Of a stretch of DNA of 64,000 nucleotides, positions 32,917 through 43,616 are shown piece by piece (the first letter of the stretch is position 1; every line of letters begins with the position of its first letter). The notes under the pieces are model-generated. The model saw only the letters and a list, made by a program, of their open reading frames with translations, had not been told where the DNA came from and ran no database searches. Source of the DNA: Multifurca ochricompacta (lineage: Eukaryota > Basidiomycota > Agaricomycetes > Russulales > Russulaceae). The translations under genes were made by a program, and so were the position numbers. The DNA is taken from positions 62,001 to 126,000 of the forward strand of contig WTXG01000055.1 in assembly GCA_022496185.1 (NCBI GenBank). Reading direction: 5' to 3'.

Positions 32917-33505
32917 TGTTATGTCCGGTGTGGGACATTCCACACGACTTGTGTGACAGCGTGCTAAGCGGGTTCGGATAAGAGACCAATAAGATCCCTT
33001 GGAGTTCAGAGGTTATGAGTCAAAGTCCAAGAGGCTGTACTCTTAGACGATGTTGAGCAGAAAGTGCCGAAAGCACTGAGACAGGCAGACGTTAAGAGAC
33101 AAAGGGGAAGTCCAGAAGACAAGCACCGATGTATTCAATAAGTCGAGTCTGAGGTCTACAGGGTAGCTACAGTGGGCTTATATACGTAATCGAGTGGGCG
33201 TCTAAAGATAAGATAAACTAGAGTCATGTGGGCCCGAATATGCGAAAGCGGAGGGCGTAAAGCCACGCTTCTGATAGGGAATTAAGTAAGTGTCCAGTCA
33301 TAAAGATAAGGGATAAGAGATAAGCAACGACAGGCCAAACATAAGTACAGCGATACAAACAGAGACAAAGACAGTCACAGGGAAGGGAGCAGGGCACGTG
33401 AGGGATCCCACGATGGAGATGTGATCTGGTAGTGAAGAGTAGGCGGCAAGGAGGGGTCATCGTTGGGTAAGAAGAAAAAGACAGGAAGAGACGGGGTTCG
33501 TAACA
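32917..33505 (-). repeat. 5' LTR of gypsy element I
   Basis: 589 bp. A TATATAAG box at 33177-33184 (minus) places transcription start near 33150, where the self-primer sequence begins. The target duplication AGTAG follows at 33506-33510. Confidence 0.95.
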
Positions 33506-33799
33506 AGTAGGCAGGATGGTGCTAGCTTTGGATGTGGTTGTAGGGGTTATCAGTGGCAGTGATAGTGCTTCTGATTGATCTTCATCTTGCTGTTCAGGAG
33601 GGTGATCAACAGTAACATTGCCAGCCTGAGCACTTAGAAGAGCGATCTGTGTGGCCTCTGCTGCATGTTTTGCCTGGGCATGTGCAATGCTCACACAATG
33701 AGAAGCTAGTGCAGGTTGTGCAGCATTAGAATCAGCAGTTAGATGGCTGGAGGGAATAGGAGGGCGTCTATCTCGTGGTGCTCTTTCTGTTGACATGAT

Positions 33800-34232
33800 G
33801 ATAAAGATGATTGCTAGGTTGTTGGATCACTGGCTCTCATTGTATGCACCCTTATATACTTGTGGAGAGACCTAGCTGAAGGAGTGTTTATAATATAACA
33901 GAGGTGAAGCCATGTGAGGCGAAACAAAAGTGGAATAAACAAAAGGGAATAAAGAGAGAAACAGGGTAGCTGGGTATAAGGAAATGAATAGGTAAGTGGC
34001 CCGGGACACATACAATCCGAATACCAACCATTAATATGCTAAGTAAAATTGCTCATACCATGGATTAATTGCACTTGTACCGGTGTCAGAGTCTGTCCAA
34101 AACTAAAGTCAGGCAAACGTTAGAAATTTAATTGACAGTATAGTAATGGAAGAGTGAGAGCAAATGGGTCCTGCCAAAAGTGGCGATGACCAGAGGATTC
34201 GTGTCCAATGCCTGAGCCATCAGAAGGAAACA
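33800..34232 (-). repeat. diverged solo LTR abutting the transposase start
   Basis: The minus strand resembles the gag-protease element LTR in its start region (TGATGGCTCAGGCATTGGACACG) and around its TATATAAG box (33851-33858). The ATG of the hAT transposase lies only about 55 bp below that box, so the LTR could serve as its promoter. Exact ends and a target duplication were not found. Confidence 0.5.
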
Positions 34233-34797
34233 GGCGTCATGATGGCACAGGAATATATTTTAGATACTACAATACTACAATCTATCTCACCTTGTTAACT
34301 TAGATGCTTGCAATAACACAATAGCAACTGCTTTATCTATAGCAGATTTGGTGGCTTTATATACAATTTAGATGTACTATATCAGCTACCAAATTTAAGT
34401 AAACGAACGCATGTGTTATCTTGCTTGTTAATGAAAGTGATTTCATCACATGATTGATCTGAGATGTATATACTCAGTATCTTAATTAATGTGAGACATG
34501 TTTTTATCTCATCAGTTGTTTTATCTAAATGCGATCACAATTATGTCAGACTACTTCTGTACCGGTATTCTGGTTCAACAGTTCACAAAAATCCGGATAG
34601 AAAGCGTGACTCAGCCACCAAAAGCCATGGCCTAAGCCGCAGCTTCAGGCTTTCCAAACCTGAAGCCTGAGCTGTGGGCCACTGGAAGCTGTTTTCATGG
34701 CCTATGTTGGCCCGGCTTTTTCTGGCTCAGAAACGGCCGGCTTACAGCTTCAAGCCAAGCCATGCACAACACTACAAGTAGTGTTCACTATGGGTAG

Positions 34798-35525
34798 TGT
34801 CCTGGATGCGCATTTTTGCCATCCCAGACCAATTGAAAACCATCCTGAGGGCATCACATGATTGCATGTCTTGCAAAGTTGACCTTCTTAGACTTAGATA
34901 AGATAAGGAGGAGTTTGGACCAATCTGACCTGGTCCACGCAATGCAAAGTAGTCGCTGCCCTATGCAGCAATGGACACTGATAGATACATGCAGCCATTG
35001 TTTGAGTAATACAGATTGACAATTTGATTATAGAGTGATCTAAAGTAGTCCAGTATGTATTTTAGATAATGCCAGACCAGCAGAAACGATCACGCATTAG
35101 TAAACAAGATGTGTCAGGGTACTTAGAAAAGTAAGCCACTGATAACTACTTAGATTTACATTGCACACTCGATCGGCTTTGGTATTTCATAGGATAGTAC
35201 TAGAATGTATTTAAAGACACCCTGTAGCACGCTGCAGACCCCATCTTGTCCTCTTGGGGCTGTAGGTGCGGTTTATCTTTGTATTTACTCAGGCCCAGCT
35301 AATCTTGTCCTCTTGGGGCTGTAGGCTCTTAGCAAAGTTCAATATAGGTCTATTCTTGCTGCATAAGCAAGGCAGAGTCCTCTGACTGCTTCAAGCCTTA
35401 TGCATGCATTAATCTCTGCATTCTGGGCAGCTTCTGACTAGGATTTTATCACCTCTGAGTTTACTACGACTTTTACATCTTATCTAATCTAACATTGCAA
35501 GCGTGGGATAGAAGCACCTGTTACA
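34798..35525 (+). repeat. 5' LTR of gypsy element II
   Basis: 728 bp, TGTCCTGG...CTGTTACA. Compared with the 3' LTR, almost every difference in the first 230 bp is CG to TG or CA. TATTTAAA at 35208-35215 lies 35 bp before ATCTTGTCCT at 35243-35252, the likely mRNA start. The ATCTTGTCCTCTTGGGGCTGT block is repeated once downstream. Confidence 0.95.
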
Positions 35526-35527
35526 TT

Positions 35528-35537
35528 AGGACAAGAT
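35528..35537 (+). promoter_or_regulatory. self-priming primer site of gypsy element II
   Basis: AGGACAAGAT begins 2 nt after the LTR. It is the exact reverse complement of ATCTTGTCCT at the predicted transcript start (35243-35252). Self-priming from the mRNA 5' end is established for Tf1 of fission yeast and related chromodomain elements. Spacing matches that of gypsy element I. Confidence 0.7.
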
Positions 35538-35951
35538 CCTCAATTTCGTGTTCTCCCTCATGACAGGGCTGGCGTGCTCACTAACAGCCAGACAGTCTTA
35601 GAGTAGTGACCCCCTGGGGTGGTGCCAGTGAGGTGCTTACTGTGTCAAGCCAATAATTCATAGCCTGTGTGGTGATCTCTGAAGCCTGAGTAGTGGTGAC
35701 AGAGGTTGCTTGGTCATTAAGGGGTGTTATCGTGGGATCGCGTGCATCCTGATCACTGGTGCGGGATCTTCTACCAAGGAGTGTAAAACCTGGTCAGACA
35801 AAGGGGGCCCCACGAGAGTGGTGACAGGCACAGAGAGGAGGCTGAACTGAACCATTTTAGGAAGCTCTTGGGCTCATGTCCCCTGAGTGAAGAGGCAGGC
35901 AACAGGTGAAGAAGACTGAGCCAGACAGCCTTGGGCAATGCTACTTTTCTC

Positions 35952-36428
35952 TAGTGATGTTCCGGCCCGGCTTGGCCCAAAAGCCACGGCTTTGGCTCGG
36001 CCTGAGGCGGCTCTGGCTTTCCTGAAGTCTGGGCCAAGCCAAAGCTGCCACAGACGGCTTGGCCCTGGCCCGGCTTGGCCCAAGCTGCGGCTTTTGGCAG
36101 AGAAAATTTTATGACACATAACTAGTAGTTATAGTTCAGCTAATCCAAATATGACTTAGTGTGTTATGTATTGCAAAGCTATATCAAAGAAAAAGTTTGA
36201 AATGCCGCGATTAACATGATCACGTGACCCAAATCAACCACTTTGTGATCAGATTTCTACTGATTTTGATGATTGCTATTGCACTTGTATGTGTTGTTGA
36301 AAGCCATGGCCTGAGCCAGCAGCTTTGGCTTTTAGCTTCTCTGAGCCAGGCCAAAGCCCTTGCTGGGCCGTCACAATGGCCTGGCTTGGCCCGGCTTCCG
36401 GCTTTGAGCTGGGCCAGGCACATCACTA
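35952..36428. mobile_element. 477-bp hAT-like MITE in gypsy II leader
   Basis: The ends are TAGTGATGT and its inverse ACATCACTA. The exact 8-bp duplication CTTTTCTC lies at 35944-35951 and 36429-36436. The ends are rich in GGCCCGGC/GCCTGG motifs. There is no coding frame. It is a different family from the 971-bp MITE. Confidence 0.9.
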
Positions 36429-36829
36429 CTTTTCTCATTTCATTTTCTTGGTATGATTGTCATTGCCACTGCATTGGGTCCAGATCTTTGAATCCGAGAT
36501 CTATTGGCCAGCTTGATCAATCTACCCTTTCCACCTGTGCTTAGCGTTGCACGGCACTTGTATCTTTGCTGTTAGTCCCCCAGATTTTTTGGACTGGCTT
36601 CTAGGAGAGACATCCACCCCCACACACATTACTGACCATATTCAGTTTCACACTCATGCATGCAATCACACATTGCTTCAGCTTCTTGAGCATCCTCACA
36701 CTCTCCCTTTCCCATTTCTATTCACTCTCCTGAGACCCAATGTAGAGGTAGACAGAGAACCAGACAGTAGATCGATGACCCAGGACAGCTACAGTCAGTG
36801 GACTTGTACTTGCACCCACAAACAAGCCA

Positions 36830-38092
36830 CTTCCTACTCAGACTACTCCTGAATCGACTACTCCTGTCCCAGAGAGTTCTAGTGTATCCACCCCTACTCC
36901 ACAAATTCAAAGTCCAGAAATGTCTGCACCCACCGCATCCACTTCCACCTCTACCCTCTCCCGCAATGATGTTAACCGAGCACTCCATGACATGGCAGTC
37001 ACTGTTAGGGATTTAGCCTGAGATGTGCAAATGCTAATGCAGCACCAGGCACAAGCTTCAGCATCTCCACCTCAGCACACCCTTGCTACTGGGAAGGATT
37101 CTACGGTAGCACACCCTGCATCTTGGGATGGCAAGGGGACCTCAGCAGACATGCGCCATTTTCTGGCAGCTTACCACAATTGGGCTCACTCACAGAAGAA
37201 CAGTCTAAATGATTACAATGTGCAAACCCAAAAGTGGATTAGGAGAGACTCTGATTGGATCTTATCTGTCCTTAATCTTCTATCCGGAGATGCCTGGACT
37301 TGGGCTCTGCCACATTTGGAAGAATTGAAGGCCAGGAGGATCCCCTTTAACCAAAGATGGGATAATTTTGAAAAGACATTCACAGAGCGATTCATTCCTT
37401 ATGATATAGGGGAAGCTGCGCAAGAAGCGTTGAAGAAACTTAGACAGGGCAAGAATTCAGTTGCTGAGTACAAGGCTTGCTTTGATGAGCACTCAGCTCA
37501 AACTGGCTGGTCTGTGACTGATCTGAAGACTCGATTCTATGATGGGTTGACAGATAAGATCAAGGACATCTTGGCCCTCATGCTGACTACTCCTGTGATG
37601 CTAGAAGAGCTTGTCACTGCCGCAAATAAAATTGATGTGTGACAGAGACAATGCGATGCAGAGAAAAGAGGGGTGATTACCACACAAACCCAAACTCAAA
37701 CTATGCGTGATCCCAATGCTATGGAGGTTGATGCTTCGAAGACTCAGTCAGGGGCTGGTACTAAGATGCTGTGCCAGTACATGCTGACTGATCTCAAAGG
37801 CAAATGCAAGGGTTGTGGGACCACCACTCATGAGTACAAGCAAGGAAATCACAAGCATGAGATTTGTAATTATTGTGGGAAGACAGGACACCAAGCTAAT
37901 GTTTGCTATGATAAGTGGTCGGGTAAACCCAAAAAAGCAAAAGCTGCTGCCAGCACAGAAGCGGCAGCAAGTTCAAGTACGAGTGTCTCGGCGCTGTCAG
38001 ACACCTCAGCAATTCAAAAGGAGAAAGCTGATTTGAAGGTGCAGGTAGAATCACTATGGAAAGAAATGGAGGTGTTGAAAGTGTCTTTTTAG
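36830..38092 (+). pseudogene. gypsy II Gag, with two in-frame stops
   Basis: A readable frame runs from a Thr/Pro/Ser-rich N-terminus (with ATG at about 36919) through a Gag domain (WDGKGTSADMRHFLAAYHNW ... SVAEYKACFDEHS) to a zinc knuckle (CNYCGKTGHQANVC) and a short coiled coil. TGA codons at 37019-37021 and 37640-37642 break it, both where CGA (Arg) is the simple ancestor. Confidence 0.85.
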
Positions 38093-41000
38093 AAACTGTC
38101 TCAGTTCCAGCTGCAACTGAGACAGCATGTGTAAATAGTGTGTTTATTGATTCTGATTCCAATGTATTTATGAGCATTCAAGAAGTTATTGATACAACTG
38201 TCTGTGAAATGGCCTCTGTAGATAATGTAAATAGTTGTGTAATCATGTCAGATTTGGTCTCACAGAAAATTAAAAATGTTTTCATTGATGAGGCTGATTA
38301 CTTAGATAAGATAACTGCATGTATTTTACCTGAGACAAAGCACGATACTCAGCATTTTCATATTTACGTTACATTGAGAGGAAGAAATCACCTATACACA
38401 ACAGCAGCTATGGTAGATTCAGGGGCTACTGCACTGTTCCTGGATGAGAAATTTGCTCAGCACTGGAAGATGCTTCAAATCCCACTTGATCATCCCATAA
38501 AAATTCATAATATTGACAGGATGCACAATCGAGCAGGGGATATCATGCATTATGTATTGCTAGTGATTATAATAGGCCAACAAGAGGAGAGCCACCATTT
38601 CCTGGTCACAGACTTAGGACCAGAGAAAATTATATTGGGGCTTCCTTGGCTGCGACATAACAACCCAAGCATCAACTGGAGCAAGGGTGAACTGATGATC
38701 AACTCTGAGAGTGGGATTGCTGAGGAGATTGGATCTGTCGAACACATATTGGCTAGCCATATGGAGCACTGATCACTGTGTTGAACTGGAGTCCTGGAGA
38801 TGCTGTCCGATCAAGTCTGGTGTCTAGCTGGCTATACATATTCACAGCAAATAGCCGAGTGTGAGAACTTGAAAAGGGGCAGTAGATCTTTTGAGGAGAT
38901 GGTACCCTTGCAGTACTGGGACTTCGCGGAAGTTTTCTCTGAGGAGGAATCACAGAGACTCCCTCAGCATCAACCATGGGATCATGAAATAGATTTAGAA
39001 CCAGGTGCTAAGATGCACTGGAAGACTAAGATCTACTCCATGGCACTGAATGAGCAAGCGGAGCTAGACAAATTTATTGACAAACACTTACAAAAGGGAT
39101 ACATTGTACCATCTAAGTCACCAATGGCCATCCCTGTGTTTTTCCAGAAAAAGAAGGACAGGAAATTAAGACTTATACAGGATTACCATCCTCTTAACAA
39201 AATTACAATTAAAAACCGTTATCTGCTACCGCTTGCTGCAGACATCATCAATTGGCTGAAAGATGCTAGGATCTTCACCAAATTCAATGTCAGATAGGGA
39301 TATCACAACATCAGAATTAAGGAAGGGGACAAATACAAGGCAGCCTTTGCTACTAACTGTGGGTTATATGAACCATGCATTATGTACTTTGGCCTGACCA
39401 ACAGTCCTGCCACCTTCCAGGCATTGATGAATTCAGTCTTCACTGACATGATTGCGAGAGGAGAGGTCGCAGTATACATGGATGATATACTGATATTTTC
39501 ATCTAACTTGGAGAAACATCGGAAAGATGTGCATAAAGTACTTAGCCATCTCCAAGAGTATGACCTTTTCCTCAAGCCTGAGAAATGCGAATTTGAGAGA
39601 GATCAAATGGAGTATCTCGGGATGATTATCCATCCCGGAGAGGTCAGGATGGACCCTGCCAAGGTCCAAGCAGTCAGAGAGTGGCTGATCCCACAGAATT
39701 TGAAGGATGTTCGCGCCTTCATGGGATTCACTAACTTCTATCGACGCTTCATTAAGGACTTTGCTAGTATAGCATGTCCCTTACATGACCTGACTAAGAA
39801 AAATATCCCATGGCAATGGGGCGATGCAGAGATGAACACGTTCGCAGCGCTGAAGGCATGCTTCATAGAGAAGCCCATATTAGCAGTCTATGATAGTGAT
39901 AGGCCAACATGCTTGGAGATGGACGCTTCTGGATTTGCTACTGGTGGAATACTGTTGCAGAAACATGACGATGAGCTATGGCACCCAGTCACATTCTGAT
40001 CCAAAGCAATGTTGGACGCAGAACATAACTATGAGATTTATGACTGGGAAATGCTCACATTGATCCAAGCACTGGAGGATTGGTGACACTTCCTTGAAGG
40101 ACTGTCTACCTTTGAGGTTGTAACTGATCACAAGAACATGGAATGGTGGGCTAGCATGCATGACTTAACATGGTGCCAAGTGCACTGGGCCCTGTACCTC
40201 AGTAGATTCAACTTTGTGATTAGATACAAGAAGGGATCAGCAATGCAAGCTGATGCTCTTAGCCGATTCCCTACGGATCGCGTGTATGACAGTGAGGACA
40301 ACCGTCAGGTACAAGTCCTCAAGCCGGAACAGTTTCTCCAGGCCGCACGTACCCATACAAGCCAGAGAGCTCTCCTCTCACAGATCGCATCAGAGCAGCA
40401 GGCGCACGCGAAGCGGAAGTCATAGAGGGGTTGAAATCCCTATCAAGATCCGCTCCGCGCGCTCTTACTGATGGCGTTTCTCACTGGGAGGAGGAAGACG
40501 GTCTCGTTATTACAAGGGAAAACTTTATGTACCCAATGTACCGGATCTCAGAAAAGATATTATTAAACAGTGTCATGATTCGGTTACTGCAGGACATCCG
40601 GTAAAAATGGACTATAGAACTTGTCAGCCGTTATTATTGGTGGCCGCGTATTCTACATACATCGCCAAGTACGTAGAGGGCTGCGATCGCTGTCAACGCT
40701 ACAGGATCGACCAGCACCCTACAGCGCCTATACAGCCGCACGAAGTACCGGAGGGACCCTGGCAGATCATCGGAGTTGATCTGATCACTGGGCTCCTTCT
40801 TCACAGGGAAAGACGCATATTAACGATAGTGGACCACTATACGAAACAAGTCCACTTCTTCCCTGTGACCAGCGGCATCACGGCAGATGGTGTAGGGCAG
40901 ATCTACTATAACGAGATCTTCCGCTGCATGGGATCCTAAGTCTATCGTCAGCGACAGGGACCACAGTTTGCAGCACGGACAATGCGGGCCGCTTAAAGCG

Positions 41001-41888
41001 CTGGGAATAGATAGTAGTTTGACCACAGCGTATCATCCTCAAGCTAACGGACAGGCAGAACGCAAAAACCAAGAGATAGAACAGTATTTGCGTATGTTCG
41101 TAGATAAGCGTCAGGATGATTGGATCGAACTATTACCCACTGCGGAATTCGTGTTGAACGCAAGATTGACATCTGCGACCGGCCACACACCCTTTGAACT
41201 ACTCTACGGGTACATGCCGGACTTCACGATTCCAGCTGGGCGCCCTACAGGCATTCCCAGTTTAGACAAGCGACTTCAACAGCTCCGTCTTGCCAGGACA
41301 GATGCTGAGGCAGCGCTGCGACTCAGCAAAGAACGCATGATCGCCGGGCCGGGTTACCGCCAATCTTATCGCTTCAGCACAGGCGATATGGTATGGCTCC
41401 AAGCCAAGAACATTAAGATACACCAACCTTCTCAGAAATTAGGGCCAAAACAGATGGGTCCCTTTAAGATTATCGAGAAGATTGGCGATCTTGATTATTG
41501 ATTGGAACTCCCGGCAGCGCTGAGAATCCACAATGTATTCCATGTGGATCGCCTTAGTCCCTACAAAGGCAATGACGTTAATGGACTTATGCCGCCACCG
41601 CCTGACCCTGTACTGGTCGAGGGCGAGGAAAAGTATGAGGTTGACCATATTCGCGATGCGAAACTGTTCGGTCAAACACTCAAATTCCTTGTGCGGTGGA
41701 AAGGATACGGCGAAGGGGAGGACTCATGGGAGCTGGCCAGAAACTTCAAGCTCGCTCAGGAGGCTGTCAGAGACTTTTACGCTCGACACCCTGGTGCGCC
41801 ACGAAAGATAGCCACGCTCGCCTTCACGTCCGCTCCCTGGCAATCGCCACTTTATTTCACTGAGGCTTGCGAGGACGCAACGCCCTGA
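38056..41888 (+). pseudogene. gypsy II Pol, decayed: protease to chromodomain
   Basis: It starts in another frame overlapping the gag end. The protease core is MVDSGATALF. The reverse transcriptase keeps YMDD (near 39476-39487) but is cut by TAG at 39295-39297. RNase H is cut by TGA at 39997 and 40084. Integrase follows with frame breaks near 40425 and 40930-40975, and another TGA stands at 41499-41501. The C-terminal chromodomain reads KYEVDHIRD ... FLVRWKGYGEGEDSWE. Most stops are CGA to TGA. The copy is inactive. Confidence 0.88.
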
Positions 41889-41900
41889 GAAGGGGGGTAC
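41883..41900 (+). promoter_or_regulatory. polypurine tract of gypsy element II
   Basis: GAGAAGGGGGGTAC directly precedes the 3' LTR at 41901. Confidence 0.7.
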
Positions 41901-43607
41901 TGTCCTGGATGCGCATTTTTGCCATCCCGGACCGATTGAAAACCATCCTGAGGGCATCACGCGATTGCGTGTCTTGCAAAGTCGACCTTCTTAGACTTAG
42001 ATAAGATAAGGAGGAGTTCGGACCGATCTGACCCGGTCCACGCGATGCGAAGTAGTCGCTGCCCTATGCAGCAATGGACACTGATAGATACACGCGGCCT
42101 TTGTTTGAGTAATACAGATTGACGATTTGATTATAGAGTGATCTAAAGTAGTCTAGTATGTATTTTAGATAATGCCAGACCAACAGAAACGATCGCGCGT
42201 TAGTAAACAAGATGTGTCAGGGTACTTAGAAAAGTAAGCCACTGATAACTACTTAGATTTACATCGCACGCTCGATCGGCTTTGGTATTTCATAGGATAG
42301 TACTAGAATGTATTTAAAGACACCCTGTAGCACGCTGCAGACCCCATCTTGTCCTCTTGGGGCTGTAGGTGTGGTTTATCTTTGTATTTACTCAGGCCCA
42401 GCTAATCTTGTCCTCTTGGGGCTGTAGGCTCTTAGCAAAGTTCAATATAGGTCTATTCTTGCTGCATAAGCAAGGCAGAGTCCTCTGACTAGTGTTGTGA
42501 CGGCCCCGGCTCGGCCTGAAGCCGCGGCTTAGGCCCGGCTTTTGGCGGCTTAGGCTTTTCAAAACTCAAGCCTGGGCCGTAGCGACGGCTTCCGGCCGGC
42601 TTAAGCCCGGCTCAGGCCCAAGCCGCGGCTTTACAGCGTCAAATCAAGTTTTAAGCTGCATTTTTTGAAGGGCTTGTAGTTTACATTATATCAACCCCTA
42701 GCCACTGCTTTGGCCTTCTGCCATATTATGTCTCCCATTTAATTCCTGTAACATAAGTTGTCTTATTTTAGCTTGTATCAATAACAGCGTTTGTAACGGG
42801 TGTTTCTATCCCGCGCTTGCTATGTAGATAAGATAAGATGTTGAGATCGTGGTGAAACTAAGAGTGAAAATCCAGCAAGAATACACCTATACTGAACAAT
42901 TGCTAAGAGCCTACACCCCCAAGAAGACGAGATGGGATCTGCAGCGTGCTACAGGGCATCTTTAAATAGGTTCTAGTACTATTCTACAAAATACCAAAGC
43001 CGATCGAGCGTGCGATGTAAATCTAATTATTTATCAGTGGCTTTATATACAATTTAGATGTACTATATCAGCTACCAAATTAAAGTAAACGAATGCGCGC
43101 GTTATCTTGCTTGTTAATGAAAGTGATTTCATCACATGATCGATCTGAGATGTATATACTCAGTATCTTAATCAATGTGAGACATGTTTTTATCTCATCA
43201 ATTGTTTTATCTAAACGCGATCACAATTATGTCAGACTACTTCTGTACCAGTATTCTGGTTCAACAGTTCGCAAAAATCCGGATAGAAAGCGTGACTCAG
43301 CCACCAAAAGCCGCGGCCTAAGCCGCGGCTTCAGGCTTTCCAAACCTGAAGCCTGAGCCGTGGGCCGCTGGAAGCCGTTTTCACGGCCTATGTCGGCCCG
43401 GCTTTTTCCGGCTCAGAAACGGCCGGCTTACGGCTTCGAGCCGAGCCGTGCACAACACTACCTCTGACTGCTTCAAGCCTTACGCGTGCATTAATCTCCG
43501 CGTTCTGGGCAGCTTTCCGACTAGGATATTTTCACCTCTGAGTTACCACGATCTCTACATCTTATCTAATCTTACATAGCAAGCGCGGGATAGAAGCACC
43601 CGTTACA
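41901..43607 (+). repeat. 3' LTR of gypsy element II, with MITE inside
   Basis: It starts TGTCCTGG and ends CCCGTTACA. The MITE at 42490-43460 and its duplication account for the extra 979 bp. CpG sites are largely preserved here, unlike in the 5' LTR. Confidence 0.95.
42490..43460 (-). mobile_element. 971-bp hAT MITE, copy 2
   Basis: The length and ends match copy 1 at 16285-17255, in inverted orientation. The exact 8-bp duplication CCTCTGAC lies at 42482-42489 and 43461-43468. It carries the same gypsy LTR fragment (about 42792-43042), so the gypsy II LTR now holds an inverted piece of its own family inside it. Confidence 0.95.
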
Positions 43608-43616
43608 AAACCCTCA

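Larger units (their letters stand above)
26019..33505 (-). mobile_element. gypsy element I (chromovirus-type) with an extra 3' ORF
   Basis: 589-bp LTRs (TGTTACGAACC...TAACA on the minus strand) enclose gag, pol and a third frame. The target duplication AGTAG is exact at 26014-26018 and 33506-33510. Pol ends in a chromodomain, which in chromoviruses guides integration toward modified histones. A G-rich tract (AGAAGAGGGGGTGA) precedes the 3' LTR. The copy is dead: pol has two stops and an altered catalytic motif. It interrupts the hAT transposase N-terminus. Confidence 0.97.
20300..33796 (-). pseudogene. hAT transposase gene, broken by nested elements
   Basis: The parts read in order from the ATG at 33796. 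They are a disordered N-terminus (33796-33506), a continuation in frame after the gypsy element (26013 downward), and a BED-type zinc finger (WHWCKLC ... LRRHMAAKH). The catalytic region follows, with ISLTCDAWQ near 23340 and CDNASNN near 23100, then an AQQAFSS...AWSS helical region near 21600-21770. The C-terminal dimerisation domain (YPIAASLARDYLAI ... SSAGITLSKQ) lies at about 20330-20530. Several GT-AG introns are visible. Disruptions are the gypsy element and the 577-bp solo LTR in exons, plus small frame breaks around 22700-23200. The family moves DNA by cut-and-paste with 8-bp duplications. Confidence 0.85.
19057..34774 (-). mobile_element. hAT transposon inflated to 15.7 kb by nested insertions
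   Basis: The left end is TAGTGTTGTGATGG, and the right end read inverted is TAGTGTTGTGCATGG. The exact 8-bp target duplication CAAGTAGT stands at 19049-19056 and 34775-34782, so both ends belong to one insertion. Five bounded insertions lie inside (solo LTRs at 19359, 20567 and 21942, Tc1 at 24035, gypsy at 26019). Removing them and their duplications leaves about 5.0 kb with one minus-strand transposase gene. Subterminal blocks at 19813-20100 and 34290-34590 are inverted copies. The outer regions are CpG-poor compared with the MITE copies, so this copy is older or more methylated. Confidence 0.9.
34798..43607 (+). mobile_element. gypsy element II (chromovirus-type), mosaic and without matching TSD
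   Basis: The 5' LTR is 728 bp. The 3' LTR is 1,707 bp only because a 971-bp MITE and its 8-bp duplication sit in it, so the base length is again 728. Gag, protease, RT, RNase H, integrase and chromodomain are present but decayed by stops and frameshifts. A second MITE lies in the leader. Flanks GGTAG and AAACC do not match, unlike every other element here. The left 5.4 kb is CpG-poor while the part right of about 40.26 kb is CpG-rich, which points to a recombinant element. Confidence 0.93.
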
